From CAVOEB01 sp965249645 (GTDB taxonomy: Bacteria; Pseudomonadota; Alphaproteobacteria; UBA828; JAPUJA01): DNA of 64,000 nucleotides. The stretch's first letter is position 1, and each line of letters begins with the position of its first letter. The position numbers and the translations under genes are program-made. This document shows positions 25,054 through 33,729 of the stretch, one piece after another. The notes beneath the pieces were generated by a model, which worked only from the letters and a program-made list of their open reading frames with translations, was not told the origin of the DNA and did not search any database. The stretch lies in assembly GCA_965249645.1 (NCBI GenBank), contig CBDFML010000007.1, positions 62,001 to 126,000 on the forward strand, written 5' to 3'.

Positions 25054-25989
25054 GTGCCGCGCGACGTCACGGAGGCCGTGCGGCTGACGCAGCTGGCCGC
25101 CAACCAGGGCGTTGCGCGCACGCAATACAAGATGGGGCTGATTTACCAATACGGGCAGCGGGTAGATGAAGATTACGGCGAAGCCTATTTCTGGTTCTCT
25201 CTCGCCGCCGCAGCGGGGCATGGCGAGGCCGCCGTGTCGCGCGACTCACTGGCGCCCTATCTGAGCGCGGACATGCGCGCCGAGGCCGATCGCCGGGTCG
25301 CTGCATGGCAGCCGGTCGAAAGCGCCGACGCGGCGCTCGGCGTGGCACCGCTTATCGATGGCGAACGGGTCTCGGGCACTGGCTTCGTGGTCAGTGTGGC
25401 GGGCCATGTGTTGACCAACGCCCACGTGGTGTTGGGCTGTCCGGGGGCCGTGTTGAGCGGCCAGGAGGGCGGCGGCGCACTCGACGTGCTGGCGCTCGAC
25501 CGAACCAACGATCTCGCCTTGCTGCAACTGGCCCGACCGCGCGACGCGGTGGCGGTTTTCGCCCCGAGCGACGCGGTGCGTCCGGGCGATCCGGTCGTGG
25601 TGGTGGGCTTTCCCCTGCGCGGCATCCTGGCCAGCGAAGCGAACGTGACCACCGGAATCGTGAGCGCGCTGGCCGGGCCCGACAACGACCGGCGGCTAAT
25701 CCAGATTACCGCACCGGTGCAACGGGGCAATTCGGGCGGGCCGGTATTCGACGGCTCAGGGCGGGTCATCGGAGTCGTGGTCTCGAAGCTCGATGCCATG
25801 AAAATCGCGCGCGCTACAGGCGACATTCCCCAGAACGTGAACTTCGGCATCCGCACCAGCGTCGCCGCCGCCTTCCTCGCGAACCAGGGAGTTTCCCTGG
25901 CCCTAGCCGACGCCCAGACGCCTCTCACTCCGACGGAAATAGCCGAACGGGCGCTGGCCTTCACCCTGCCCCTCGAATGCTGGCACTAA
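25054..25989 (+). pseudogene. Sel1-repeat plus trypsin-like serine protease, 5' end lost at the prophage border
   Basis: 311 codons remain. The N-terminus starts inside a Sel1-type repeat (GVPRDVTEAVRLTQLAANQG, then GLIYQYGQRVDEDYGEAYFW). A chymotrypsin/DegP-like protease domain follows with His in LTNAHVV, Asp in DRTNDLALLQL and Ser in RGNSGGPVF. The expected first Sel1 repeats and export signal are missing: the frame is open upstream through ATCGGA only to the prophage end, about 10 bp away. A GTG at 25054 gives a theoretical start. The catalytic triad is whole, so a cytoplasmic product might fold, but exported relatives need the lost part. Likely broken by the prophage event. Confidence 0.75.
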
Positions 25990-26080
25990 GGGAACATTCG
26001 CACTATACGGACGTTCCGGATTCCCGATCCGGTCGCTACGACAATTCCCCGACGGACGAACAGGGGAAGGAAACGAACGC

Positions 26081-26809
26081 GTGAACGTTCTTGGGGTCGG
26101 TAGTCACCGGCTCTCGCAGCCGGGCTATCTCTGGGATTCGGCGGCGGAGGCTGGGATTGAAATCGATTTTCGCGTCGCGCCCGACGGCGAGGCGTTGCCC
26201 GAGCGCCACGATGACCATGACGGACTCCTGATCCTGGGTGGCGCCATGGGCGCGTGCGACGACGACGAGTATCCTCACCTCAAACAGACCATGGACCTCG
26301 TCCTGCAATTCTACGGGCATGAAAAGCCGATCCTGGGCATCTGTCTGGGCGCGCAACTCATCGCCCGCGCGTTCGGCAAGCCGGTGTTCCGCCATTTGCG
26401 CCCGGAAGCCGGTTACTATCCGGTCCACCTCACGGCGCAGGCCCATGATGATCCATTGGCGAGCAAGCTCAAGGGCGAGACATTCCTGATGCAGTTTCGT
26501 CAAGATACCTTCGAGATGCCCGGCGGTGCGGTACGGCTTATGACCGACGATGTCGACGCCAACCAGGGGTTTCGCCTCGGCCCGACGACTTACGGATTCC
26601 AGCCGCATTTTGAAGCAGCACCCGAGTTTTCGCGCCAATGGCTCGCGATGAGCCCCGATTTCGTCGAAGAGGCCCGACCCGGGCTCGTCGCTTCGTTCGA
26701 CGATCACGTCGCGGCCTATGACGCAGCGGCGCGCGAATTCTGCCTGGCTTTGGGGCATGAATGGATGACGCTCGTCCGCCGCCGCGCGGATCGAAGCGGA
26801 GCCGGCTGA
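26081..26809 (+). CDS. Class I glutamine amidotransferase-like protein
   Basis: A 242-aa stand-alone GATase domain. The nucleophile elbow is GICLGAQLIA (Cys near residue 90) and the catalytic His is in TYGFQPHFE. GTG at 26081 follows AGGGGAAGGA. Relatives include GMP synthase-like amidotransferases and gamma-glutamyl hydrolases for small amines, such as PuuD. No synthase partner lies next to it, so the acceptor is unknown. It is transcribed away from the prophage, 91 bp after the protease remnant. Confidence 0.82.
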   Translation: MNVLGVGSHRLSQPGYLWDSAAEAGIEIDFRVAPDGEALPERHDDHDGLLILGGAMGACDDDEYPHLKQTMDLVLQFYGHEKPILGICLGAQLIARAFGKPVFRHLRPEAGYYPVHLTAQAHDDPLASKLKGETFLMQFRQDTFEMPGGAVRLMTDDVDANQGFRLGPTTYGFQPHFEAAPEFSRQWLAMSPDFVEEARPGLVASFDDHVAAYDAAAREFCLALGHEWMTLVRRRADRSGAG

Positions 26810-26819
26810 GCCAGACCCG

Positions 26820-27224
26820 TTAGTGAACCCGGCCGGCCTGCGTCCCGTCGGCGGGCGCCGGGCGGTAATTGGTTGGTCCCGCCTGGTGATGCACCATCTT
26901 CCAGGCGCCCGCTTCGCGGACGAACCCGTTGGTGGCGACCAGCACGTTCTGGCCCACAGCCTCGTAACAGACCACCAGCGCGACCTCGCCACGGATCGTC
27001 GCTTGAGGCTCGCAGCAGGCGATCGCCGGTGTGTCGTCGCTCCCCAGAATCATCCGCCAGCTCTCCATGATCCTGGCGCGCTCGGTCAAGGCCTCCCAGC
27101 CCGGATGAATACAGACGACGGGTGTTTCGCTCGCCCAGACTGCCTCCATGGCCTCGAAGTCGCCGTTGCCAAAGGCGTGGTAGAACGCCTCGTTTGCAAA
27201 CAGGGCGGCGTCGTTCTCAGCCAC
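26820..27224 (-). CDS. SnoaL-like/NTF2 fold protein
   Basis: A 134-aa protein of the SnoaL_3/DUF4440-like group: FYHAFGNGDFEAMEAVWA at the start, CIHPGWEALTERARIMESW in the middle and WKMVHHQAGPTNYRP at the end. Members often bind small ligands or serve as stand-alone isomerase-type folds. Eleven bases separate it from the sodC gene upstream in the same orientation, so they may be co-transcribed. No specific substrate can be named. Confidence 0.8.
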   Translation of the reverse strand: MAENDAALFANEAFYHAFGNGDFEAMEAVWASETPVVCIHPGWEALTERARIMESWRMILGSDDTPAIACCEPQATIRGEVALVVCYEAVGQNVLVATNGFVREAGAWKMVHHQAGPTNYRPAPADGTQAGRVH

Positions 27225-27235
27225 GGGGCGCCGCC

Positions 27236-27757
27236 CTAGCGGATGATGCCGCAGGCGACGCGGGCACCGCCATCGCCGAGCGCCGCAGGCTCGTCGGAAT
27301 AATTATCGCCGCCGCCATGGACGATTAGAGCGCGACCCTGTACCGCCGCCACGGAGAGCCGCGACGCCTCGACGGGATGGCTTGCGCTTCCGTCCCCGGA
27401 TACCAAAAGCACGGGCAGATCGCCCAGATGCCCCTGACCGGAGGGTCCTTCATGGTCCCCGCTTCCCTTGGGATCAAAATGACCGCCCGCCGCCAGACCC
27501 GGCACCGTCTTGCCGTCTTTCTCCGCCGGGCCGCAATTGCCGTTGGCATGGACGTGAAAACCGTGCTCGCCCGGCTCGAGCCCGGCGAGATCAGGCACCA
27601 GCAAGAGCCCGTAGCCGGTATCGGACAGTTCCACCGTTCCCAGCGATGCGCCGGGTCCCTCGGGCGTCAGCCGGTAAATTTCAACGCTTTGCCCCGCCAG
27701 CGCCGTGCCGGCGGCCAGCATCAGCGCGCTGGCGAACGCCATTGCCGCAATACGCAT
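27236..27757 (-). CDS. sodC: Cu/Zn superoxide dismutase, periplasmic
   Basis: A 173-aa SodC. It has a clear Sec signal peptide (MRIAAMAFASALMLAAGTALAG). Metal ligands are visible in HGFHVHANGNC, GHFDPKGSGDHEG and the closing ALIVHGGGDNYSD region, with the disulfide Cys pair in GNCGPAE and VACGII. ATG 27757 follows GGGAGG. It turns superoxide into peroxide and oxygen in the periplasm. It is divergent from the hydrolase gene, with 175 bp between that may hold both promoters. Confidence 0.95.
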   Translation of the reverse strand: MRIAAMAFASALMLAAGTALAGQSVEIYRLTPEGPGASLGTVELSDTGYGLLLVPDLAGLEPGEHGFHVHANGNCGPAEKDGKTVPGLAAGGHFDPKGSGDHEGPSGQGHLGDLPVLLVSGDGSASHPVEASRLSVAAVQGRALIVHGGGDNYSDEPAALGDGGARVACGIIR

Positions 27758-27932
27758 GGTGGCCTCCCTATCGATGAGTTTCGTGTTCTGCTGGCCGTTC
27801 CAGAACATCCGTTGAGCCTTCCCCGGCACGCGGACCGTGTCAAGAATTCTGACGCTGTACGGCGTGGTTGTCGCCTGGCCGCAGGCGGCGCTATGCTTGA
27901 TGCCGTCACGGACTCCAGGGAAAGACAGCGCC

Positions 27933-28829
27933 ATGATGGACGATCGCAAACCCGACGAAACTATCGAGGTCACGGTCGACGGCTACAAGGTCGTCGCCTA
28001 CAGCTTCGGCAGCGGCGACGAGGTGTTGTTCTGCGTCAACGGCGGGCCGGGCCTGCCCTGCGACTATGTGCGCGACGCCCATTCCTGGCTCGCCGACAAG
28101 GGCTATCGCGTGGTCGCCTTCGACCAACTGGGCTGCGGCGCCTCCGATAAGCCGGACGACGCCTCGCTCTGGACCACCGAGCGCTATGTCGAAGAGACCG
28201 AGACTGTTCGCAAGGCTCTGGGCCTGGGCCCGGTTCATTTCTACGGCCAGAGTTGGGGCACGTGGCTGGGCCAGGAATACGCGCTCACCTATCCCGAAGC
28301 GATCAAGACTTTCATTTTGGCCGACGGCGCGGGAGACATTCCTCATCTGGTCAGCGAGTTGCATCGCCTGCGCGCGGCCCTGGGGCCCGAGACCGTCGCC
28401 ATGATGCAGCGCCACGAAGCCGAAGGCAGCCTCAACCATCCCGAATACGAGGCCGCCATTACCCTGCTCAACTATCGTCATGTCTGTCGGCTCGATGTCT
28501 GGCCCGACCCGGTCAAGCGCTCGCTCGACGACTGGAACATGGGACCCTACGACGCAATCCAGGGACCCAATGAGTTCTGCTATACGGGCAGCATCAAGGA
28601 CAAGAACTGGCTGGCCGGACTGGCCGGGGTCACCCAGCCTGCCCTCGTGCTGTGCGGCATGCACGACGAACTCACGCCCGAATGTTCGATGAAACTGCAC
28701 CGGGCGCTGCCCAACTCGGAAATTGCCGTGTTCAAGAACAGCTCCCATTTGCCCATGTGGGAGGAGCCGGAGGCCTATTTCGAGGTTTTGCTGCGCTTCC
28801 TCGAAGCGCATCGCGGAGCGCAGCCCTAG
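27933..28829 (+). CDS. Alpha/beta hydrolase, proline iminopeptidase-like
   Basis: A 298-aa protein of the peptidase S33 family. Markers: FCVNGGPGLPCDYV (oxyanion HGGPG-like loop), nucleophile Ser in GQSWGTWLG, Asp in GMHDELTP and His in NSSHLPMWEEP. This set is typical of proline iminopeptidase and related amino-acid amidases, which cut an N-terminal residue from small peptides. No signal peptide, so cytoplasmic. Two adjacent ATGs (27933, 27936) are possible starts. Its end overlaps the lipoprotein gene end by 4 bp, tail to tail. Confidence 0.87.
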   Translation: MMDDRKPDETIEVTVDGYKVVAYSFGSGDEVLFCVNGGPGLPCDYVRDAHSWLADKGYRVVAFDQLGCGASDKPDDASLWTTERYVEETETVRKALGLGPVHFYGQSWGTWLGQEYALTYPEAIKTFILADGAGDIPHLVSELHRLRAALGPETVAMMQRHEAEGSLNHPEYEAAITLLNYRHVCRLDVWPDPVKRSLDDWNMGPYDAIQGPNEFCYTGSIKDKNWLAGLAGVTQPALVLCGMHDELTPECSMKLHRALPNSEIAVFKNSSHLPMWEEPEAYFEVLLRFLEAHRGAQP

Positions 28830-29425
28830 AACAGCATCCCGGAATTGCCCACGGCGCCGTCGTCGCCACGATAATCTCGGTGGGGAAAGAGATCGCGGGT
28901 GAGCCGCGTGACCAACCGCTGAAACTGCCCGTCGAGTGGATTTGTGATCCCGTCGAGTTCGGCGAGGGTCATGGAAAGCACCTGACCGTCGCGGCAAAAC
29001 GCCATGCGGGCATTGCCCGCCTCGCCGCCGCCGCCGGTTGCGTCCTCGGCTGCAACGCTATCCCCACGGCACATATCCATTGCCTCGTCGTCCGAGCCGT
29101 CGAACAGGACGGCGACGAAGTATTCGGTGCGCGCGCTGTCGTCGGGCTGCTCGGTCAAGCGGGTGCGCGGCGTAAAGGCGACGTCGAATCCCCAGTTCTC
29201 CGGCTGCATGGCAGCCAGAACCACGCCGCGGAATAGCGTGTCGTCGGTCTCGAACGGATTGCCGCGAGTGACCGTCAGAAGATCCTTGTTCTGGGCGGCG
29301 TAGCGGAACTCCGCGGGGCTGTAGGCACGCTCCTGGGTCACGGAATAGACACCGGGCGAGCAGGCAGCGAGCAACACGAGCGCGCCCAAGGTGGCGAGAT
29401 ATTTCAGCGAACCGCTGAGTGCCAT
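28826..29425 (-). CDS. Exported lipoprotein of unknown function, paralogue of the next gene
   Basis: A 199-aa protein with a lipobox signal (LATLGALVLLAACS). After it comes the pattern TVTRGNPFETDDTLFRGVVLAAMQPENWGFDVAFTP, then EYFVAVLFDG, CRDGQVLSMT and FQRLVTRLTRDLFPH. The neighbour at 29442-30146 shows the same succession, so the two arose by duplication. ATG 29425 follows CGGAGGA, and the two genes are 16 bp apart in one leftward unit. The protein is expected to be anchored in the outer membrane. No known domain is recognised. Confidence 0.78.
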   Translation of the reverse strand: MALSGSLKYLATLGALVLLAACSPGVYSVTQERAYSPAEFRYAAQNKDLLTVTRGNPFETDDTLFRGVVLAAMQPENWGFDVAFTPRTRLTEQPDDSARTEYFVAVLFDGSDDEAMDMCRGDSVAAEDATGGGGEAGNARMAFCRDGQVLSMTLAELDGITNPLDGQFQRLVTRLTRDLFPHRDYRGDDGAVGNSGMLF

Positions 29426-29441
29426 GGCGTCCTCCGTTCTG

Positions 29442-30146
29442 CTAGCGCCGGACACGGCGCACATTGCCGTTTGGCCCAAGCAGCTTGCGCACGGTATTGA
29501 ATCCGAACCCGAACAGCTCGGGATAGGCCAGATTGCTTTGACGGTATTCCAGCAGCTTCTGGCTGCTGCCCATCTGCGCGTCGAGGTAGTGCAGAGGCCA
29601 AAGACCCCGGGTCATCTGCGCCAGCAACTTGTGAAACGCCCCGTCGCCGGCGCCCGTCACTTCCGGCAGCCTTGCGACGGTGGTCGAATACAATTCGCGG
29701 CCATTGCAGAACACCATGCGCACGGACAGCGGTTCGGCCGGTGCCTGAATTTCCAGATTGCCCGCGGCGGCGCAATAGTCCGCAACATCGTCGAGCGGCT
29801 CCGCGTTCAGGTAAACCGCGACGTGCAGCGAGCGCCACTCCGGCGACCCCAATCCGTCGACGAAGGTCATGTTGGGTTTGACCGCGCGCCAGTACCAGTT
29901 CGTGGTCTGCATGGCGGCAATAACCGCGGTCCGAAACGCGGCGCCGTCCGCGCCAAAGGGATCCCCGTAGATCGCGGTTCTCAATTCGTGGGGTCCACCG
30001 ACAAAGCTGAAATCCCCGCTGTCGAACAGAATTTCCTTTACGTAAGGCACGGGCAGCTTGTAGTTGCCCATCGCCGGCCCGGCAAGCAGGCCGATCACGG
30101 GTGCACAGAGAATAAGATATAAAAAATGCCGCATCATCGCCGCCAT
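29442..30146 (-). CDS. Exported protein of unknown function, paralogue of the lipoprotein
   Basis: A 234-aa protein with an N-terminal signal peptide (LYLILCAPVIGLLAGPAMG) but no lipobox Cys. The core matches its neighbour: AIYGDPFGADGAAFRTAVIAAMQ, NWYWRAVKPNMTFVDG, VRMVFCNGRELYSTTV and FHKLLAQMTRGLWPLHYLD. It ends in a basic tail (KLLGPNGNVRRVRR). It is first in the two-gene unit. The start could also be one of the ATGs at 30137 or 30134 within the reading frame. Probably soluble or peripheral in the periplasm while the partner is lipid-anchored. Confidence 0.75.
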   Translation of the reverse strand: MAAMMRHFLYLILCAPVIGLLAGPAMGNYKLPVPYVKEILFDSGDFSFVGGPHELRTAIYGDPFGADGAAFRTAVIAAMQTTNWYWRAVKPNMTFVDGLGSPEWRSLHVAVYLNAEPLDDVADYCAAAGNLEIQAPAEPLSVRMVFCNGRELYSTTVARLPEVTGAGDGAFHKLLAQMTRGLWPLHYLDAQMGSSQKLLEYRQSNLAYPELFGFGFNTVRKLLGPNGNVRRVRR

Positions 30147-30389
30147 CGCCCCGCGGGTTCAATCGCCCCGTGGTCCAGATTTGACCGGTGCCTGGCTCCA
30201 ATATGGGCCCTTTCGGCCATCGCTGCCATGGCTGAGTCCTGAATATTCCGACTCTCACGTAGATGTGAATAATCCGAACGCAATGTTTACGCAGTGACAA
30301 GGGTCACCCGACGCTCTGGCCGGGCTCGGGAGGCTCGGTGTATCCTGTCCGTCACGAAACAACCCGATACGGAGCGCCGGGCCAAAACC

Positions 30390-30945
30390 ATGCTCTCGCA
30401 CCTGAAGCAGCGCGTGAACGACATACTCGACGTATCGGGCGAAGTGCGCCGGCCAACCGGCGTGATCGATTATGCGCTGCTCGCGCTCATTCTGCTCAAT
30501 GTGGTGAGCGTCATCCTGGAGACGGTTGAAGACTGGGGCGAGGCTTACGGCGAGGCATTCTTCCTCTTCGAAATTGCCTCGGTCGTCATCTTCACGGTCG
30601 AATATCTGTTACGCGTTTGGTCCTGCACGCAGGCATCGTCGAGGCGCTTCCGCCATCCTGTCCTCGGGCGGCTACGCTACATGACGACGCCGCTTGCGCT
30701 GATCGACCTGCTCGCCATCCTGCCGTTCTACCTGTCCTTCGCCATCGGCGTCGACTTGCGCTTCCTGCGGGTCATCCGGCTGCTCCGGATTCTCAAGATC
30801 ACCCGCTACTCCGTGGCGTTCGAAACCTTTCTCGCGGTGCTGCGCGCCCAGAAAGGGCCTCTGATCAGCGCCGGGCTGCTCATGTCCATCGTGCTCATCG
30901 TCGTCGCCGCGATGATGTATATGGTCGAGCGTTCAGCCCAACCGG
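30390..30945 (+). pseudogene. Voltage-gated/cyclic nucleotide-gated K+ channel, N-terminal half, interrupted by IS21 remnant
   Basis: Encodes S1-S5 of a six-helix channel: S1 YALLALILLNVVSVILE, S2 FFLFEIASVVIFTVEYLLRV, S3 LALIDLLAILPFYL, S4 LRFLRVIRLLRILKITRY with its spaced Arg residues, and S5 SAGLLMSIVLIVVAAMMYMV. It stops at VERSAQP, where the IS end TGTCAATGG begins (30946). The pore helix and TVGYG selectivity filter that must follow are missing. The cyclic-nucleotide-binding C-terminus is found at 31411-31685, so this was a MlotiK1-type channel. The product from the remaining frame would add VSMAEQKGTTVAV and end. Confidence 0.85.
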
Positions 30946-31410
30946 TGTCAATGGCGGAGCAAAAAGGGACCACCGTGGCGGTGTAAGAAGGGACCACTTG
31001 GCGGCTGCGGGCTTGTCCCCGTAGTCCATGGGAGGGCCCCGCGTGCGACGCGGCGTGCCCTCAACAGGCCGACGCGGCGGCGCGCGCGGGAGGGACCTGT
31101 GGGCCCACGGGGTCAAGCGTGGGCTGGGTGGTCGGTTCAGTTCGCCGTCGGGGTTTGACGCCTGCGGCTCTGGTTGAGCCTGTAGCTCTCGCCATTCATC
31201 TCGAGGATGTTGACGTGGTGGGTGAGGCGCTCGAGGAGAGCGCCGGTGAGGCGCTCGGAGCCGAACACCTCGGTCCATTCGTCGAAGGGCAGATTGGTGG
31301 TGACCAGGGTCGAGCCCCGCTCGTAGCGCTGGCTGAACACCTCGAACAGGAGCTCGGCGCCGGTCTTGGACAGCGGCACGAAGCCGAGTTCGTCGACGAT
31401 CAGCCCGACG
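30946..31410 (-). mobile_element. IS21-family remnant with 3' part of istB
   Basis: The outer end TGTCAATGGCGGAGCAAAAAG and two internal AAGGGACCAC...GGCGG repeats are typical IS21 terminal repeats. Inside, on the minus strand, is the last third of an IstB helper ATPase. istA, the first part of istB and the other IS end are absent, and the inner border (about 31397-31411) joins directly to the channel's cyclic-nucleotide domain. So insertion was followed by a deletion that took most of the IS and the channel pore. Confidence 0.82.
31137..31410 (-). pseudogene. istB: istB fragment (IS21 transposition ATPase), C-terminal part
   Basis: The frame reads LIVDELGFVPLSKTGAELLF (Walker B with the following sensor region), SQRYERGSTLVTTNLPFDEW, GSERLTGALLERLTHHVNIL and EMNGESYRLNQSRRR. 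These are the conserved C-terminal elements of IstB. Walker A and the N-terminal half are deleted. The open frame upstream of 31410 is antisense to the channel fragment and is not IstB. Confidence 0.88.
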
Positions 31411-31685
31411 GCATGCACTTCATCGTCGAAGGCGAGGTTGAAATCGAGCTGACCCCGACGCCTCAGCGGTTGCGCGATGGGGAATATTACGGCGAAATCG
31501 CCATCATCAAGGAGGTCCCCCGGCGGGTCACCGTTACCGCGGTGACCGAATGTCGGTTGCTCATCCTCGGGGTCCGCGACTTCCGCAACCTGCTCAACGA
31601 ATCTCCCGACCTGCGAGAGGAATTCACCCGGGTGGCCGAGGAACGCCTGTCGGGGATCGACGGCGAGGGTGCCGAAAACGCTTAA
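31411..31685 (+). pseudogene. Cyclic nucleotide-binding domain of the interrupted channel
   Basis: Begins at MHFIVEGEVEIELTPTPQRL and continues with DGEYYGEIAIIKEVPRRVTV, the phosphate-binding cassette where E and R contact the nucleotide. It ends in helices (FRNLLNESPDLREEFTRVAE). It has no start of its own; upstream is IS21 DNA. Together with 30390-30945 it is the other half of one channel gene. The stop at 31683-31685 overlaps the stop of tam on the other strand. Confidence 0.85.
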
Positions 31686-32452
31686 GCGTCGGTCGCCTGC
31701 GCGATGATGAACAGCCGGCGAAATGCCAGGACCGTAGTGCCGTCCGCTCGCGGCGGGTAGGCTTGGCCCAGCCGGCGCGCGCATTCGGCGAAGAAAGCGT
31801 CGGCGTCTTCCGGGTCAAGCGCCGCGAGCAGCGGGCTCAGTGTCGTGCCCCGTACCCACTCCGCGACGGGATTCTCGCCATCGAGAACGTGGTGATAGGT
31901 GGTCTCCCAAATTTCGATGCTCGCCGCCGCCTGGAGCCAGTTGCGGTAGACCTCGGGTTCGCCGACCGGACGATCTCGCCACAGCGTCGTCAGCCGCTCC
32001 CGCCACGACCCCGCCGCGATCGTCTCCGCAATGCAGCGGTGCGACGGCGCGGCATGATTGAGCGGCATTTGCACCGCCAACACCCCGCCGGGTGCCAGCA
32101 GGCCGAGCAGGCGGGGCAGCAATCGCTCGTGATCGTCCAGCCAGTGAAACACGGCGTTGGAATAGATCAGGTCCGGCGGCACAAGCGGGGCCCAGCCCGT
32201 CAGATCCGCCTCGACCCACCGCGCTGCAACGCCGCTGGCCCGTGCCCGCTCCAGCATCTGGGGCGAGTTATCCAGAGCGGTAATCCCGGCCTCCGGCCAA
32301 TGCTGCGCAAGCAGTGAGGTCGACTCGCCGGCGCCGCACCCGAGATCGAGGATCGTCGCGGGAGCAGCGAGCGGTATCCAGGCGAGCAGATCGGCCGACG
32401 GGCGCAATCGCTCGGTCGCGAAGCGATGGTAAAGGTCGGGATCCCAGCTCAT
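31682..32452 (-). CDS. tam: Trans-aconitate 2-methyltransferase
   Basis: A 256-aa class I SAM methyltransferase with motif I ILDLGCGAGESTSLLA, motif II ITALDNSPQML and the Tam-like opening MSWDPDLYHRFATERLRPS. Also NAVFHWLDDHERLLPRLL and QMPLNHAAPSHRCI, typical of Tam (E. coli 252 aa). It methylates trans-aconitate, relieving inhibition of aconitase. ATG 32452 overlaps the stop of the eIF2B-family gene, so they form one leftward unit. Confidence 0.9.
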   Translation of the reverse strand: MSWDPDLYHRFATERLRPSADLLAWIPLAAPATILDLGCGAGESTSLLAQHWPEAGITALDNSPQMLERARASGVAARWVEADLTGWAPLVPPDLIYSNAVFHWLDDHERLLPRLLGLLAPGGVLAVQMPLNHAAPSHRCIAETIAAGSWRERLTTLWRDRPVGEPEVYRNWLQAAASIEIWETTYHHVLDGENPVAEWVRGTTLSPLLAALDPEDADAFFAECARRLGQAYPPRADGTTVLAFRRLFIIAQATDA

Positions 32453-33369
32453 GGTCGGAGTAAACCCGCAGCGTCGTAGCGCGCCCGCCACACGGCGATC
32501 TCCGTCTCCATTTCCCAGGGGCTTAAGATTCCCTTCTCAGTGATGAAACCGGTGATCAGGCTCGCGGGCACCGGCTCAAAATAGACGTTCGTGCAGAATT
32601 CCGGACGCTCGGGCCACACCTCGCCCGCCTCCATCGCTTCAAGCAACACCGTCTCGGCGGTAACCCGCGGATTAATTTTCGAGAGGTCGGCAGCAACGAA
32701 GCAGGGCAGATTGCGCTCTGCGGCCGCCAGCGCCGCAAGCCGGCTGCCGGTCTTGTTCACGACCGCGCCGTCCGCAGTGATGCTGTCCGCGCCCAGCAAC
32801 ACCAGGTCGCATTCGGCCATCGCAAGCGCCATCGCCGCGTCCGTGATGATGCGCACCTCGCGGCCCACGCCCTGCAGGACCTCGACGACGCGCCGGCCCT
32901 CGAAGCCTGGCCGCGATTCCGCGACCGTGACCCGGGCTCCAGGCGCCGCCTCGAGCAGCACGCGGTCGACGGTCGCCGAATGACTAAGCGTGAGGATATG
33001 TTGCGCATCGCCCAACACGGGACGGGCGCTTTCGACCAACGCGTCGGCGGCGTCGCGAAGCTGCCCTTCGATCTGCGCAGGCAGTTCGCGCCACGGTGCC
33101 GCATCGCTACCGCTTTCGCCCATCTGTTCGGTGAACGCGTCATGGAACAAAAGCGCCGCGTTGCCCACCGGCGCCATCGAGGGACGCACTACGGCCAGCG
33201 CGCGTACCGCGTCGGCGCAGGCCGCGCGAACCGCGTCCGTTCCATCGCGCATCAGCGCCGCCTCGCAGACCGCGCTGAGCAGCCACAACCCGTCGATCGC
33301 GATGTGGGCCGCGCCGTGCTCGCGGTCGGCCGCGATCGCCGCGAGGCCGCCTTCGAGCGTGCTGTCCAT
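32449..33369 (-). CDS. eIF2B alpha/beta/delta family sugar-phosphate isomerase-like protein
   Basis: A 306-aa protein of the eIF2B/MtnA/R15P-isomerase family. The C-terminal Rossmann-like domain shows ILTLSHSATVDRVLL, VTVAESRPGFEGRRVVEVL, DLVLLGADSITADGAVVNKTGS (catalytic Asp and the GxDxxxxxGxxxNK pattern) and FVAADLSKI. Bacterial members convert ribose-1,5-bisphosphate or methylthioribose-1-phosphate, but the specific MtnA signature is absent. The N-terminal 100 residues are helical. It is the first gene of the two-gene unit with tam. Confidence 0.8.
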   Translation of the reverse strand: MDSTLEGGLAAIAADREHGAAHIAIDGLWLLSAVCEAALMRDGTDAVRAACADAVRALAVVRPSMAPVGNAALLFHDAFTEQMGESGSDAAPWRELPAQIEGQLRDAADALVESARPVLGDAQHILTLSHSATVDRVLLEAAPGARVTVAESRPGFEGRRVVEVLQGVGREVRIITDAAMALAMAECDLVLLGADSITADGAVVNKTGSRLAALAAAERNLPCFVAADLSKINPRVTAETVLLEAMEAGEVWPERPEFCTNVYFEPVPASLITGFITEKGILSPWEMETEIAVWRARYDAAGLLRP

Positions 33370-33596
33370 GATCGTCCCGTCCCCCCGGTTCTAGCCGAGC
33401 CCGCGCGGGAGCCGCAACGCTTTTCGCAGCGGCGCGCGCCGTTTACGCTTGAGCAATCTTTCGTGCGCATGCTGCGCGCGTTACTATAGTTAACGCTGGC
33501 ACGCGCGGAACGGGTTTGCTATAAGGCGCCTCCGCCGCGCGGACGGGATTTGACCGCAATATTGATTCGGGTCCGGCCCATGGCCGGGCCGACTGG

Positions 33597-33672
33597 TCCC
33601 CGGTAGCTCAGTTGGTAGAGCAGGTGGCTGTTAACCACCTTGTCGCTGGTTCGAGTCCGGCCCGGGGAGCCA
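33597..33672 (+). tRNA. tRNA-Asn(GTT)
   Basis: A 76-nt cloverleaf. Acceptor TCCCCGG (33597-33603) pairs with CCGGGGA (33662-33668), followed by discriminator G and encoded CCA. The anticodon stem GGTGG/CCACC encloses CTGTTAA, with anticodon GTT at 33630-33632. The T-arm is GCTGG-TTCGAGT-CCGGC. All stems are intact. A TATAAG element at about 33522 could be the -10 box. Confidence 0.97.
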
Positions 33673-33678
33673 ATTAAG

Positions 33679-33713
33679 ACAAGGGGCTAGGTCTATATGA
33701 CCTAGCCCCTTGT
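33679..33713 (+). terminator. Perfect 15-bp hairpin after tRNA-Asn
   Basis: ACAAGGGGCTAGGTC (33679-33693), a 5-nt loop TATAT, then the exact complement (33699-33713), followed by TCGTTAT. Likely terminator of the tRNA transcript. Because the stem is symmetric it may also stop the convergent GFA gene ending at 33730. Confidence 0.7.
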
Positions 33714-33729
33714 TCGTTATAGACGCCCG

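Noticed and set aside
33597..33713. tRNA-Asn as an integration site
   Set aside because: No integrase and no partial tRNA copy elsewhere in the window. The hairpin after it is explained as a terminator.
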